A stretch of 59,455 nucleotides of DNA, from NCBI GenBank assembly GCA_015863185.1, contig JACBXP010000014.1:1-59455 (forward strand). The letters are read 5' to 3'. Origin of the DNA: Aerococcaceae bacterium DSM 111020. Its GTDB lineage: Bacteria > Bacillota > Bacilli > Lactobacillales > Aerococcaceae. The notes below the pieces were generated by a model. It searched no databases. It was not told where the DNA came from and was given only the letters and a program-made list of their open reading frames with translations. Numbering within the stretch: the stretch's first letter is position 1; every line of letters begins with the position of its first letter. A program made the translations under genes and the position numbers. Below are positions 44,738 through 55,473 of this stretch, piece after piece.

Positions 44738-44779
44738 AAAATAGGATTGAGCAAATATGTTTCGCTCAATCCTATTTTT
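44737..44779. terminator. Bidirectional terminator, iclR/GerMN lipoprotein
   Basis: A 16-bp stem (AAAAATAGGATTGAGC with its complement) lies immediately after the permease remnant, with T-runs on both strands. It probably belonged to the lost transporter operon and now ends iclR and, from the other side, the GerMN gene. Confidence 0.8.
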
Positions 44780-44790
44780 ATTATCATTAA

Positions 44791-46047
44791 TTATTGTGAA
44801 GATTCAGTTGATTCTTCACTCAAAAAATCATCTTCATTGATAGACCCAGTGACAGATATTTCATAGATACCTTGGTCCGGGTAAGAAATTGAATTTGGTA
44901 ATAAACCATTTCCATTAACAGTTAAACGTACTTTATTTGTTTGAAAGAAATCGCCAAGCGTATAGACGATGGATCGAATAACCGCTTCTTCTGACGATTC
45001 ATAATTATTTAATATCGTCACCACACCAGGTGTAAAATCAATAGTAGCCACATCTTGACTATCCATATATACATCGTTAACAAAAATAGTGTCATCTATA
45101 ATACCTATCTCTCTAAACATTTGTTCAAATGCTACTGCAAGAGAACCATTGGTCTGATAAGCAAAGGTACCTTCATTTTTTGTCACCAATTCTGCTTGGC
45201 TATCATCTGGTACAAATAAAGTGATTGGATGTGTGAGCATGACTTCACGTGTATCAGCGATTAATTGCCAATACTCCCCTGGTTCCTCTAAAGATTCACT
45301 AGTCCATCTGCCTACGAATCCTTGATTCTGAGCATAAAAATCTTTTTGGATACTATTGTCCGAGCTACGAGTAACCTCAATAATATTCGTTAGTGTCCCC
45401 GCTTCAGTTTCCATCACATCATACAAAGCGGTAATTTCACTCGTTTGATTCGAAGAATCTGTCCATTGTGTTCCTACAGTTAAAGGCTCTTGCAATAGAA
45501 CTTTAGTATCGGATGTCTGTATTGTATCAATCGATGGCAAAACATTATCATAAGGATTTAAGTTGGTAGTAGAAGTTATTTGTTGAATCTGTCCTTCCCC
45601 CATCACAAAAACTTGTGTGACAACTTGTCCTAATTGACGCCATTGTACTTGACTTTGAGCAATATCATTTTGACTATAGTTCATGTATGTAGCACTATTT
45701 TGAGTTCCATTATTGAACTGTTTTATTTGATTTGGTAAATAAGGGGCAAAATCCCAAAGATGATAGCTTGTCCCGGTAGCTGCAACCTCAAAATTTTTAC
45801 TTGGATCATCAACTAAAAGTATTTCATGGTTAGAACTTTCTACATCAGTCATTGACTCAGTTTGTTGAGAAGATGATTCTTGTTGAACATTTTCTTCATT
45901 TAGCTGATTATTTTCTTCTTGTTTTGCTAATTTTGCATCAATTTCTTGTTGTCTTTCTTCACTCAATTTAATCATCGGTTCACTCGAACAGCCTACTAAA
46001 ATAACTGCAGCTATCATTAACAGATATTTTTGAAAATATTTAATCAC
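44791..46047 (-). CDS. Lipoprotein with GerMN domain
   Basis: A 418-residue extracellular lipoprotein. The signal peptide ends at lipobox LVGC (Cys20). A Glu/Gln/Ser-rich linker runs to about 85, a beta-rich middle domain to about 275, and a C-terminal GerMN domain follows (TLFVPDDSQAELVTKNEG, then SSEEAVIRSIVYTLGDFF and VRLTVNGNGLLPN). GerMN domains occur in the spore-germination protein GerM and in envelope lipoproteins of non-spore-formers, probably in cell-wall or divisome functions. The start is GTG with GAGGAGG 8 bases upstream. It is transcribed alone. Confidence 0.85.
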   Translation of the reverse strand: MIKYFQKYLLMIAAVILVGCSSEPMIKLSEERQQEIDAKLAKQEENNQLNEENVQQESSSQQTESMTDVESSNHEILLVDDPSKNFEVAATGTSYHLWDFAPYLPNQIKQFNNGTQNSATYMNYSQNDIAQSQVQWRQLGQVVTQVFVMGEGQIQQITSTTNLNPYDNVLPSIDTIQTSDTKVLLQEPLTVGTQWTDSSNQTSEITALYDVMETEAGTLTNIIEVTRSSDNSIQKDFYAQNQGFVGRWTSESLEEPGEYWQLIADTREVMLTHPITLFVPDDSQAELVTKNEGTFAYQTNGSLAVAFEQMFREIGIIDDTIFVNDVYMDSQDVATIDFTPGVVTILNNYESSEEAVIRSIVYTLGDFFQTNKVRLTVNGNGLLPNSISYPDQGIYEISVTGSINEDDFLSEESTESSQ

Positions 46048-46169
46048 GAAAACCTCCTCACAAAATCACATTAATTATAGCACATTTTGTTACTATTCCT
46101 ATCTCTATTTAGCCATAATTTCTAAATTGCTATAGTAAAAAATTATTGATTAGAATGTCATATAAAAAA

Positions 46170-46217
46170 CTACATTTAACGAAAATAATACACAAGGTAT
46201 TATAACGTTAAATGTAG
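46170..46217 (-). terminator. Intrinsic terminator of the rpmH-rnpA-yidC-jag unit
   Basis: A 12-bp stem (CTACATTTAACG with CGTTAAATGTAG) begins 12 bases after the jag stop and is followed on the minus strand by TTTTTTATA. Confidence 0.8.
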
Positions 46218-46228
46218 TCATTCATCGT

Positions 46229-47260
46229 TTAATAATAATTTTCATCATCTATTGAAACATATTCTATCACCAATTGACGTTTTGGTTCACGTCCTTGTGA
46301 ATAAGTTTTAAATGATTTCATATGTGATAAATGTTTATGGATTTGTTTGCGTTCATACGCTGGTAATGGTTCAACCACTGCTGGTTGACCAGTATTTTTA
46401 GCTTCTTCTGCTTTTTGCTCAGCGATATTTTGTAAAACTTTTGCACGACGTTTACGATAATCACCAACATTTAATATCACATTTAAATGTTTTTGATGAA
46501 TTGCCGACAAATAAGTTTGAGCTAATATTTGAAGTGAATTTATAATCTTACCATGTTTACCAATAACTAATCCTGATTTATCAGTATGTATATCGAAAAA
46601 TACATTCTTACCTTCAATATCCATTTCAATCGATGCATCTGCACCATAGTCTTGAATAATATCAACTAGATAGTCAGCAACAATCTCAGCACTTTCATAG
46701 GCATTTTTTCCTTGAAAATATTCTTGTTCTCCTTCATCTGTATGATCAGCTGCATCCGCAATTAATTCTTCATTAGTATCCTCAACCGAATCTGTTTCAG
46801 CGTAATTAGAAAGTGAATCTTCAATAATTTCTTCTTCACGATTTACTTTATCATCTAAATGAGTATCAACGTCATGTTTTAATTCTGTAGCTGATACAAT
46901 CGGTTCGCTAATTGTATTATCTACATCATCTTGAGAATCTTTTATCTCGTCTTCTGAAGACGTTAAGTCTGGTTCAGATTGTAATGGCTGATTAACTTCT
47001 ATTTTCTCATTTATATTATAATCTTCAATATTATGATCGTCTTGTCGCTCTAATTCCTGTGTTAATTGAGATAATGACATATCGTTTAATTTATGAATTT
47101 CAACAATGGCCTCTTGTTTTCCAAATCCTAAGAAACCTTTTTTTCCTTCATTAATAACTCGAATTTCAGCTTGCTCTCTTGAAATTCCTAATTGTTTTAA
47201 ACCTATTTCCACAGCTTCTTCAACGGTCGCAGCTCTTACAGTTTTATGATTTAGCATCAT
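46229..47260 (-). CDS. jag: RNA-binding protein Jag/KhpB
   Basis: RNA-binding regulator of cell elongation and small-RNA biology, partner of KhpA. The 343-residue protein has an N-terminal Jag domain (about 1-50, with GLKQLGISREQAEIRVINEG and GFLGFGKQ). A long acidic linker follows (about 65-195), then a KH domain (about 205-275, with the loop IGKHGKIINSLQ) and an R3H domain (YRKRRAKVLQNIA on to the end). Two adjacent ATGs are possible; GGAAGGA precedes both. It lies 17 bases downstream of yidC, the conserved order. Confidence 0.95.
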   Translation of the reverse strand: MMLNHKTVRAATVEEAVEIGLKQLGISREQAEIRVINEGKKGFLGFGKQEAIVEIHKLNDMSLSQLTQELERQDDHNIEDYNINEKIEVNQPLQSEPDLTSSEDEIKDSQDDVDNTISEPIVSATELKHDVDTHLDDKVNREEEIIEDSLSNYAETDSVEDTNEELIADAADHTDEGEQEYFQGKNAYESAEIVADYLVDIIQDYGADASIEMDIEGKNVFFDIHTDKSGLVIGKHGKIINSLQILAQTYLSAIHQKHLNVILNVGDYRKRRAKVLQNIAEQKAEEAKNTGQPAVVEPLPAYERKQIHKHLSHMKSFKTYSQGREPKRQLVIEYVSIDDENYY

Positions 47261-47277
47261 AGTCGTCCTTCCTCATT

Positions 47278-48108
47278 TTATCTTTTACGTCTTGTTCTTT
47301 GACGTAGTTCACGACGCAGTTCACGTTCGCGGTCTTTCTCTGCTTGACGTCTTGCTTCTCTTTCAGCATTTATCTTATAGGGATTATTAAATATCAATGT
47401 TTGAACAACAGTGAAAGCATTCGTGACAACCCAGTAAATTGCGATGGCACTCGGTAGACCTAATCCTATAAAGAAAATCATTAATGGTGTTATAAACATC
47501 ATTGATTTTGTCGATAAATTTTGAACAGGATTACTCTTCATATTTAAGTATGTTGAACATAGTGTTAAGAGTGCAGCGAGAATTGGCAAAATAAAGTATG
47601 GATCTGGCTCACCTAAGTTCATCCATAAAAAACTACCTTCTCTTAATTGTGGTGTATTCAAAATAGCCTGATACAATGCCATCATAATAGGTAGTTGAAT
47701 AAGCATTGGCAAACATCCAGCAAACTGATTAACATCATTTGCTTCTAAAAAGGCTTGTTGTTCTTCTTGCATACGTAATTGAGAGTCACGATCCTTATTA
47801 GGATATTTTGCGCGAATAGCTTCCAATTCTGGTTGAAGTTCTTGCATTTCTCTCTGAGATTCTATTTGCATCTTATTTAATGGTAATAATAATAAACGTA
47901 CAAGAATAGTAAAAATAGTTATTCCGAAAGCATAATTGCCTCCAAATAGATTCGACAACCAAATAATAAATTGGCTAATGTAATATAGTACATATCGATC
48001 CCAAAAATTTGTACTATTCGCTGACACATCTCCACTTGAACATGCTGTCAAGAAAATAACGGCACTCGCTAAAAGAATTAGTTTTAACCATTTACGATTT
48101 ATTTTCAT
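47278..48108 (-). CDS. yidC: Membrane protein insertase YidC/OxaA
   Basis: Inserts and folds membrane proteins, alone or with Sec. The 276-residue protein is a lipoprotein (lipobox LTAC, Cys23), as usual for Gram-positive YidC. It has five transmembrane segments, a conserved positive groove residue in FTILVRLLLLPL, the coiled cytoplasmic loop and FAGCLPMLIQLPIMMALYQA. The tail is Arg-rich (RRELRQRTRRKR), as in ribosome-binding forms. It lies 9 bases downstream of rnpA; TAAGGAGGTACC precedes the ATG. Confidence 0.97.
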   Translation of the reverse strand: MKINRKWLKLILLASAVIFLTACSSGDVSANSTNFWDRYVLYYISQFIIWLSNLFGGNYAFGITIFTILVRLLLLPLNKMQIESQREMQELQPELEAIRAKYPNKDRDSQLRMQEEQQAFLEANDVNQFAGCLPMLIQLPIMMALYQAILNTPQLREGSFLWMNLGEPDPYFILPILAALLTLCSTYLNMKSNPVQNLSTKSMMFITPLMIFFIGLGLPSAIAIYWVVTNAFTVVQTLIFNNPYKINAEREARRQAEKDRERELRRELRQRTRRKR

Positions 48109-48117
48109 GGTACCTCC

Positions 48118-48480
48118 TTATAAAATTTTGTTTAATGTTTGTTTATCTATCACTTTAGCCAGAGACATGACATGAATCAGTGATTTTTTTATTTGATGAA
48201 AATCTTTATTTTCAATATCTTTTCTAGCAATCACTAAGAAATCAAGATCTGATTGTATAGCAGGCTCTAATTCATGAATAGCTTGACGAAGATATCTTTT
48301 TATTTGATTTCGTTTCACAGCATTTCCAATTTTCTTTCCAACAGACAATCCCACCCTAAAATGTTCTTGATTTGGTTTATTATAAGTATAAATAACAATT
48401 TGCCGATTGGCGATTGATTTTCCATGGTGAAATACTTGTTGAAACTCATTCTCTTTCTTTATACGGTATCTTTTCTTCAT
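48118..48480 (-). CDS. rnpA: Ribonuclease P protein component
   Basis: Small basic protein subunit of RNase P, which matures tRNA 5' ends. The 120 residues start at the ATG at 48480, preceded by GAGG. The RNR signature is present in [20 protein letters not shown], with [10 protein letters not shown] before it. An in-frame 10-codon extension upstream lacks a binding site. It follows rpmH across a terminator hairpin, which probably lowers its expression relative to L34. Confidence 0.97.
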   Translation of the reverse strand: MKKRYRIKKENEFQQVFHHGKSIANRQIVIYTYNKPNQEHFRVGLSVGKKIGNAVKRNQIKRYLRQAIHELEPAIQSDLDFLVIARKDIENKDFHQIKKSLIHVMSLAKVIDKQTLNKIL

Positions 48481-48580
48481 TTTAGCCTCACTTCTAAAAT
48501 AGATAATCAATCATTATCTCTATCATTATAGCGAATATTCTATAAAAAATAAAACACTTCTCTATTTTACCCATAAAAAA

Positions 48581-48604
48581 GGCCAACTAGTGAACTAGTT
48601 GGCC
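48581..48604 (-). terminator. Terminator between rpmH and rnpA
   Basis: A 10-bp stem (GGCCAACTAG with CTAGTTGGCC) and 4-base loop start 10 bases after the rpmH stop and are followed on the minus strand by TTTTTTATGG. Partial readthrough is expected to feed rnpA-yidC-jag. Confidence 0.85.
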
Positions 48605-48614
48605 AATTTTTAAA

Positions 48615-48749
48615 TTAAGCTGATAAACGTTTGCGTCCCTTACGGCGACGATTACTTAAAACACGACGTCCATTTTTAGTACTCATACGTTTACGGAAAC
48701 CATGTACTTTACTACGTTGACGTTTTTTTGGTTGATATGTGCGTTTCAT
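48615..48749 (-). CDS. rpmH: 50S ribosomal protein L34
   Basis: The 44-residue ribosomal protein begins [18 protein letters not shown] and ends GRKRLSA, the canonical L34 sequence. It is very basic and exactly the normal length. TAGGAGGTGCC precedes the ATG. It is the first gene left of the origin, transcribed away from it. Confidence 0.98.
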   Translation of the reverse strand: MKRTYQPKKRQRSKVHGFRKRMSTKNGRRVLSNRRRKGRKRLSA

Positions 48750-48795
48750 GTTTGGCACCTCCTAAATCTCTTCAAGATGATTACAATACCAAACT

Positions 48796-48824
48796 ATTTT
48801 ATAGAATGTCTCGGCACTTGTCAA
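48796..48824 (-). promoter_or_regulatory. Promoter of rpmH
   Basis: On the minus strand TTGACA (48819-48824) and TAAAAT (48796-48801) are 17 bases apart, about 47 bases before the L34 start. Confidence 0.7.
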
Positions 48825-48860
48825 GATATTTTTCAGTTTAAAGTATCATTTGATTTCAAG

Positions 48861-49113
48861 TTATCAACAAAGTTATGCACAATCATTAAAAGAATGTGCA
48901 TAGATAAAATATTTTTTATATTTTACACAACTTTTCATCAACATATCGACTGTTTATAGGCTTGTTCATTAATCTTGTTCATAAGTCTCTTTTTCTGTTA
49001 ATAACTTTTAAATAACCTTTATGAAAGGTTATTTTTGCTGTTTATTTAAACAGACACTTGTGAATAACTTTTTATCAACAATCTTATCAACAATTTCTTT
49101 TTTCTGTTGATAA
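48861..49113. other. oriC, upstream DnaA-box cluster
   Basis: The 485-base rpmH-dnaA spacer is extremely AT-rich and holds at least seven DnaA-box-like 9-mers. Plus-strand TTATCAACA occurs at 48861, 49072 and 49084, with TTATGCACA at 48873. Minus-strand versions begin at 48996 (TTATTAACA), 49059 (TTATTCACA) and 49105 (TTATCAACA). The tight group at 49059-49113, just before the dnaA promoter, is probably the main assembly site and also lets DnaA repress its own gene. Location between rpmH and dnaA is the classical Firmicutes origin. Confidence 0.85.
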
Positions 49114-49151
49114 CTTTTGTTGTTTATATGTTCATAATAGTTTCTATAGTT

Positions 49152-49180
49152 TTGAACTTGTGCAAAACTCAGACTATGAT
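49152..49180 (+). promoter_or_regulatory. Promoter of dnaA
   Basis: TTGAAC (49152-49157) and TATGAT (49175-49180) have 17-base spacing and lie just downstream of the DnaA-box cluster, consistent with autoregulation. Confidence 0.65.
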
Positions 49181-49234
49181 AAAATAAGATTATCACTTTT
49201 TAATTTTATAAACAGACTGAGGTGAACCACTTCT

Positions 49235-50590
49235 ATGGAAGAAAAAGATCTTTTCTGGCAAGAAATAACAAGCCAATTAAAAGAAATTCTTTCTGAAGGA
49301 ACCTACAAAAATTGGGTAGAGCCTGTAAAACCAACTCGAATTGGTAAAGATACGATTACATTAGCAGTTCCTAACACATTAACAAAAAATTATTGGGACA
49401 AACATCTATCTGGATATATTCTTCAGATTAGTCTCGATAAATTTGGGATGGAATATTTACCTAATTATATTTTAGTTCCTGAAGAAGAAAATTTTAAACC
49501 CACAGTTGAAACAGAACCTTCAACTGTAATCCCCTCTTCGATACCAGAAGAGCCAAGTATTCCAATTAATAATCAACTAAACCCTAATTATACTTTTGAT
49601 ACTTTTGTTATAGGAGAAGATAACAAAATGGCAAGTGTGGCAGCATTAGCTGTGGTGGATGGTCCTGGTACTACATACAATCCTTTCCTTATTTATGGAG
49701 GTGTTGGATTAGGTAAAACACATTTAATGCAAGCGATTGGAAATGAAATTCAAAAAAAAGATCCAACGACTAAAATTAAATATGCTACTAGTGAATCTTT
49801 TGTAAATGATTTCATCACAAGTATTCAAAATGGATTACAACAAGAATTTCGGGATATGTATCGTAAAATTGATGTCTTATTAATAGATGATATTCAATTT
49901 TTATCAAATAAAGATAAGACTCAGGAAGAATTTTTCCACACTTTTAATGCTCTATTTAATAATGAAAAACAAATTGTACTAACAAGTGATCGCCTTCCAA
50001 ATGATATTGATAATCTTGAAGATCGTCTTATTAGTCGCTTTAAATCTGGCCTTTCTACCGATATTACACCACCAGATTTAGAAACTCGAATTGCTATTCT
50101 TCGAAAAAAAGCAAGTAGTGATAATCTTGATATCGATTCAAAAACATTAACTTACATTGCTAATAGCGTCGATACAAATATTCGAGAATTAGAAGGTGCT
50201 CTAGTCCGAGTAATAGCTTATGCTGCCATCCAAGGAAAAGAAATTAATACAAACTTAGCTGCCGAAGCATTACAATCAATCGTTGGCGAACAAGAAAACA
50301 AACCTATTACAGTAGAACAAATCATCGAAACAGTCAGTTTATACTATGATGTCTCAGTTAATGATATAAAAGGTAAAAAAAGACACAAAGAAATTGTGAC
50401 ACCGCGACAAATAGGAATGTATCTGAGTAGAGAACTTACAGATTTATCATTTCCTAAAATCGGTGAACAATTTGGAAATAAAAATCACACTACTGTTATT
50501 CATGCTTACGAAAAAATAAGTAATAATCTTGAAAATGATGATCAACTGAAATATGACATGGAGCAATTGAAGAAACAATTACAACATTAA
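49235..50590 (+). CDS. dnaA: Chromosomal replication initiator protein DnaA
   Basis: Initiator ATPase that binds DnaA boxes and melts oriC. The 451 residues comprise domain I (about 1-80), a short linker, the AAA+ domain with Walker A GGVGLGKTH (about 155) and Walker B VLLIDDIQF, and the C-terminal HTH with the signature FGNKNHTTVIHAYEKI. GAGGTGAACC precedes the ATG. It is followed by a second box cluster and dnaN. Confidence 0.99.
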   Translation: MEEKDLFWQEITSQLKEILSEGTYKNWVEPVKPTRIGKDTITLAVPNTLTKNYWDKHLSGYILQISLDKFGMEYLPNYILVPEEENFKPTVETEPSTVIPSSIPEEPSIPINNQLNPNYTFDTFVIGEDNKMASVAALAVVDGPGTTYNPFLIYGGVGLGKTHLMQAIGNEIQKKDPTTKIKYATSESFVNDFITSIQNGLQQEFRDMYRKIDVLLIDDIQFLSNKDKTQEEFFHTFNALFNNEKQIVLTSDRLPNDIDNLEDRLISRFKSGLSTDITPPDLETRIAILRKKASSDNLDIDSKTLTYIANSVDTNIRELEGALVRVIAYAAIQGKEINTNLAAEALQSIVGEQENKPITVEQIIETVSLYYDVSVNDIKGKKRHKEIVTPRQIGMYLSRELTDLSFPKIGEQFGNKNHTTVIHAYEKISNNLENDDQLKYDMEQLKKQLQH

Positions 50591-50599
50591 TTATCGACT

Positions 50600-50730
50600 T
50601 GTGGATAATTAGTGAATAAAAAAGTTACTTTTACACAGGTTGATAAACAAGTGTTTTCTGCAACTTATCAACAAAGGATTATCTTTTACACATAATTAAC
50701 AGCCCCTACTACTAAGACTATTTATATAAT
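50600..50730. other. oriC, downstream DnaA boxes and AT-rich unwinding region
   Basis: The 163-base dnaA-dnaN spacer has a consensus TTATCCACA on the minus strand (50600-50608), TTATCAACA at 50665-50673 and a near-box at 50638-50646. An AT-rich stretch follows to dnaN (50720-50750), the expected duplex-unwinding place in a Bacillus-like bipartite origin. A TATAAT at 50725-50730 may be the -10 of a dnaN promoter, without a clear -35. Confidence 0.7.
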
Positions 50731-50753
50731 ATTATTTATTAAGGAGTTTTATA

Positions 50754-51914
50754 ATGAAAATTTCGATAAAAAAAGATTCATTAGTTACTCAAGTAGCAAA
50801 TGTTTCTAGAGCTATTCAATCTAAAGCAACAATTTCAATTTTAACGGGTATAAAAATTGCTGCGACACAATCAGGTTTATATTTAACAGGTAGTGATGCT
50901 GAAATTTCTATTGAAAGTTTCTTAGACAAGACAAATGATGCGTATGATTTAACGATAGAAGATACAGGTAGTATTGTTGTCACTGCTAGTTTATTTAACG
51001 ATATAATACGTAAACTTCCTGAAGATACCGTTTATCTTGAATCAAATGAAGATAATTCAATTTTAACCATTACTTCTGGATCAGCTGTCTTTGAGTTAAT
51101 GGGACAAGATGGTTCGCAATATCCTCATTTACCTGAATTTGACGAAACAAACAAAATACCTTTACCAACTAAATTATTTAAAGAATTAATCGATCGCACA
51201 ATTTTTTCAGCGTCGAATCAAGAAAATAGACCTTATTTAACGGGTCTCAATTTAACAGTTCAACCAACACATTTAATAGGCGTTGCCACAGATAGTCATC
51301 GTTTAAGTCGACGAATTATTCCTGTTCAAATTGAAGAATCTGTGATTGATTTTGAAAGCTTCACCATTCCTAAAAAGACAGTAACTGAATTATCACGAAT
51401 TGTAGGAGACGATGAAGATTTAGCAATGGTTGTTGGAAACACACAAGTTATCTTCTTATTAGAACATACGATTATTTATTCCAGATTACTTGAAGGCAAT
51501 TATCCAGATACTAATCGTTTAATTCCTACGACTTCAAGCACTGATATCGTTTTAAATTCAGAAATATTCCATCAAGCTTTGGATCGAGCGAGTTTAATCT
51601 CACATCAAGGTAAAAATAATGTTGTCTTATTAAATATTATTGATGAATCAGTTGAATTAACAGTTAGTGGTAATGAACGTGGGCAAGTATTTGAGAAAAT
51701 TCAAACTAAGTCTGTGACAGGTGAAAATTTACAAATTTCTTTTAACCCTGATTATATGAAAGAAGCACTACGTTCTTTTGGTGGAATTGATGTAAAAGTA
51801 CAATTTCAATCGGCGGTTCATCCAATGCTGATTTCAAGTGAGGAACCGAGTGATATACCTCATAATGAATTATTACAATTGCTAACACCAATCAGAACAC
51901 ATCATACTTATTAA
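50754..51914 (+). CDS. dnaN: DNA polymerase III beta sliding clamp
   Basis: Ring-shaped processivity clamp of the replicative polymerase. The 386 residues fold into three similar domains, and the family segments YLTGLNLTVQPTHLIGVATD, SHRLSRR and the C-terminal VHPMLISSEE are present. The end (LLTPIRTHHTY) replaces the frequent P-M-R-L ending with the same spacing. AAGGAGTTTTATA precedes the ATG. A strong terminator follows. Confidence 0.98.
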   Translation: MKISIKKDSLVTQVANVSRAIQSKATISILTGIKIAATQSGLYLTGSDAEISIESFLDKTNDAYDLTIEDTGSIVVTASLFNDIIRKLPEDTVYLESNEDNSILTITSGSAVFELMGQDGSQYPHLPEFDETNKIPLPTKLFKELIDRTIFSASNQENRPYLTGLNLTVQPTHLIGVATDSHRLSRRIIPVQIEESVIDFESFTIPKKTVTELSRIVGDDEDLAMVVGNTQVIFLLEHTIIYSRLLEGNYPDTNRLIPTTSSTDIVLNSEIFHQALDRASLISHQGKNNVVLLNIIDESVELTVSGNERGQVFEKIQTKSVTGENLQISFNPDYMKEALRSFGGIDVKVQFQSAVHPMLISSEEPSDIPHNELLQLLTPIRTHHTY

Positions 51915-51941
51915 TATCTACTTATTTTAAGCGATATTTCG

Positions 51942-51982
51942 AACACCTCTTTAAACATATCATTGTGTTTTAAAGAGGTGTT
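51942..51982 (+). terminator. Intrinsic terminator of dnaN
   Basis: A 14-bp stem (AACACCTCTTTAAA with its complement) lies 27 bases after the stop and is followed by TTTT. Confidence 0.85.
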
Positions 51983-52007
51983 TTTTAATTGGTATTTTAA
52001 AATTTAA

Positions 52008-52139
52008 AAAAATAAGGATTTTAGCGAATTAACATTTAAAGAGTATGAAGCCCTTCAGAAACGTAAAAGTGAAAATAAAAGCAGTAATTCGAATAAAATT
52101 GAGTTTCTTTCATTAAAAGGGTATAATATAAGTAAGTAA
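52008..52139 (+). pseudogene. Possible coding remnant before yaaA
   Basis: One frame is open for 43 codons without any start codon and reads like protein (KDFSELTFKEYEALQKRK, then a Lys/Asn/Ser-rich part and IEFLSLKGYNISK). It has no ribosome binding site and overlaps the yaaA promoter. It may be the 3' end of a lost gene. In an AT-rich spacer it could also be chance, and I do not recognise a family. Confidence 0.25.
52099..52127 (+). promoter_or_regulatory. Predicted promoter of yaaA-recF-gyrBA
   Basis: TTGAGT (52099-52104) and TATAAT (52122-52127) are separated by 17 bases, about 30 bases before the yaaA start. Confidence 0.6.
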
Positions 52140-52156
52140 AAGACTTAGGTGATGAT

Positions 52157-52402
52157 ATGGAAAGAAAAAAATTAAAAATTACAAATGACTTTATTACCTT
52201 AGGTCAATTGTTAAAGTTAGCTGACATAATTTCTAGTGGAGGAATGGCAAAAGCTTATCTGCAAGAATTTTATGTTTATGTCAATGAAGAAGAAGAACAA
52301 CGACGTGGAAAGAAACTATATCCAGGGGATATTATTGAATTTCCAGCAGAAGAATTAGAAATTGTTATCGCAAGTGATTCAATAGATAATTATGAAGATT
52401 AA
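52157..52402 (+). CDS. yaaA: S4-domain protein YaaA
   Basis: An 81-residue S4-like RNA-binding protein always found between dnaN and recF in Firmicutes; proposed to act on ribosome assembly, function unproven. FITLGQLLKLADIISSGGMA and the following AKAYLQEFYVYVNEE form the S4 core, with a short acidic tail. AGGTGATG precedes the ATG, and the last 11 bases overlap recF. Confidence 0.93.
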   Translation: MERKKLKITNDFITLGQLLKLADIISSGGMAKAYLQEFYVYVNEEEEQRRGKKLYPGDIIEFPAEELEIVIASDSIDNYED

Positions 52403-53519
52403 TCGCATTCAACTGACAAATTTTCGTAACTATGAAGCACTAGATTTATCTTTTGACGATGGTCTGACTATTTTGACTGGTGAAAATGCCCAAGGAAAAA
52501 CGAATCTCCTTGAGGCGATTTTTTTGTTAGCAATGGCAAAAAGTCATCGAACAAATAATGATAAAGAATTAATCCAATGGGATAAAGATTCAGCTAGAAT
52601 TATTGGTGATATTGAAACAAAAAATTACACATTTCCTTTAGAAATACAAATTAGTAAAAAAGGAAAAAAAGTACGTGTGAACCATATTGATCAAGCAAAA
52701 TTAAGTTCTTTTATTGGAAAATTTAATGTCGTTTTATTTTCACCAGAAGATTTACAAATAATTAAAGGCAGTCCGAGTTTACGTCGGAAATTTTTAGATG
52801 CTGAATTAGCACAGTCTCATCCAGTTTATTTGCAAGAATTATTAGATTATCATCAAATTCTAAAGCAACGAAATAAATATTTAAAAGAGTATGGTTATCA
52901 AGAACTTTTTGATGATTTATATTTTGACGTAATGACGGATCAATTGATAAGTAAAGCAGTCAATATTATTCAATATCGTACGTCTTTTATTGAAAAACTT
53001 AATACCTATGCTAAAGAAATTCATCACGATTTATCGAATGAAAGAGATGAATTAAGACTTGATTACATAAGTAGTAGCTCAAAATTAGATTATAATAATA
53101 TAGAAACTTTAACAGTTCAATTTAAAACATTGTTTGAATCTGCTTTGAAGAGGGAAAGAGAACAAGGTGTCACAGTATATGGACCACACCGAGATGATCT
53201 AGCTTTTTTACTGAATGGTAAATTAGCATCGAATTTTGGTTCTCAAGGTCAACAAAGAACCATTGTTTTAAGTGTTAAATTAGCTGAAATCGAATTATTA
53301 AAGGATTTATTAGGAGAATATCCGGTGCTATTATTAGATGATGTATTATCGGAATTAGATGATCAACGTCAGCACCTACTCATGCGTCGAATTGAGGGGA
53401 AAATTCAGACATTTATCACATCAGCAACTATTGAAGGATTAGAGTTAGATCAATTAGAAAATCTCGATTTATATTATGTCGAAGCTGGCCAAGTAGTAAA
53501 TCAAAGTAAAGGAGTTTAG
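52392..53519 (+). CDS. recF: DNA replication and repair protein RecF
   Basis: SMC-like ATPase that loads RecA at gaps. The 375 residues have Walker A GENAQGKTNLLEAI (about 33-40), the ABC signature LASNFGSQGQQRTIVLSVKLA, and Walker B PVLLLDDVLSELD. The start overlaps yaaA by 11 bases, so translation is coupled. gyrB begins 3 bases after its stop. Confidence 0.97.
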   Translation: MKINRIQLTNFRNYEALDLSFDDGLTILTGENAQGKTNLLEAIFLLAMAKSHRTNNDKELIQWDKDSARIIGDIETKNYTFPLEIQISKKGKKVRVNHIDQAKLSSFIGKFNVVLFSPEDLQIIKGSPSLRRKFLDAELAQSHPVYLQELLDYHQILKQRNKYLKEYGYQELFDDLYFDVMTDQLISKAVNIIQYRTSFIEKLNTYAKEIHHDLSNERDELRLDYISSSSKLDYNNIETLTVQFKTLFESALKREREQGVTVYGPHRDDLAFLLNGKLASNFGSQGQQRTIVLSVKLAEIELLKDLLGEYPVLLLDDVLSELDDQRQHLLMRRIEGKIQTFITSATIEGLELDQLENLDLYYVEAGQVVNQSKGV

Positions 53520-55439
<1,920 letters not shown>

Positions 55440-55473
55440 TGCATCATGAATAACTAAAGAAAGGAATATTTAA

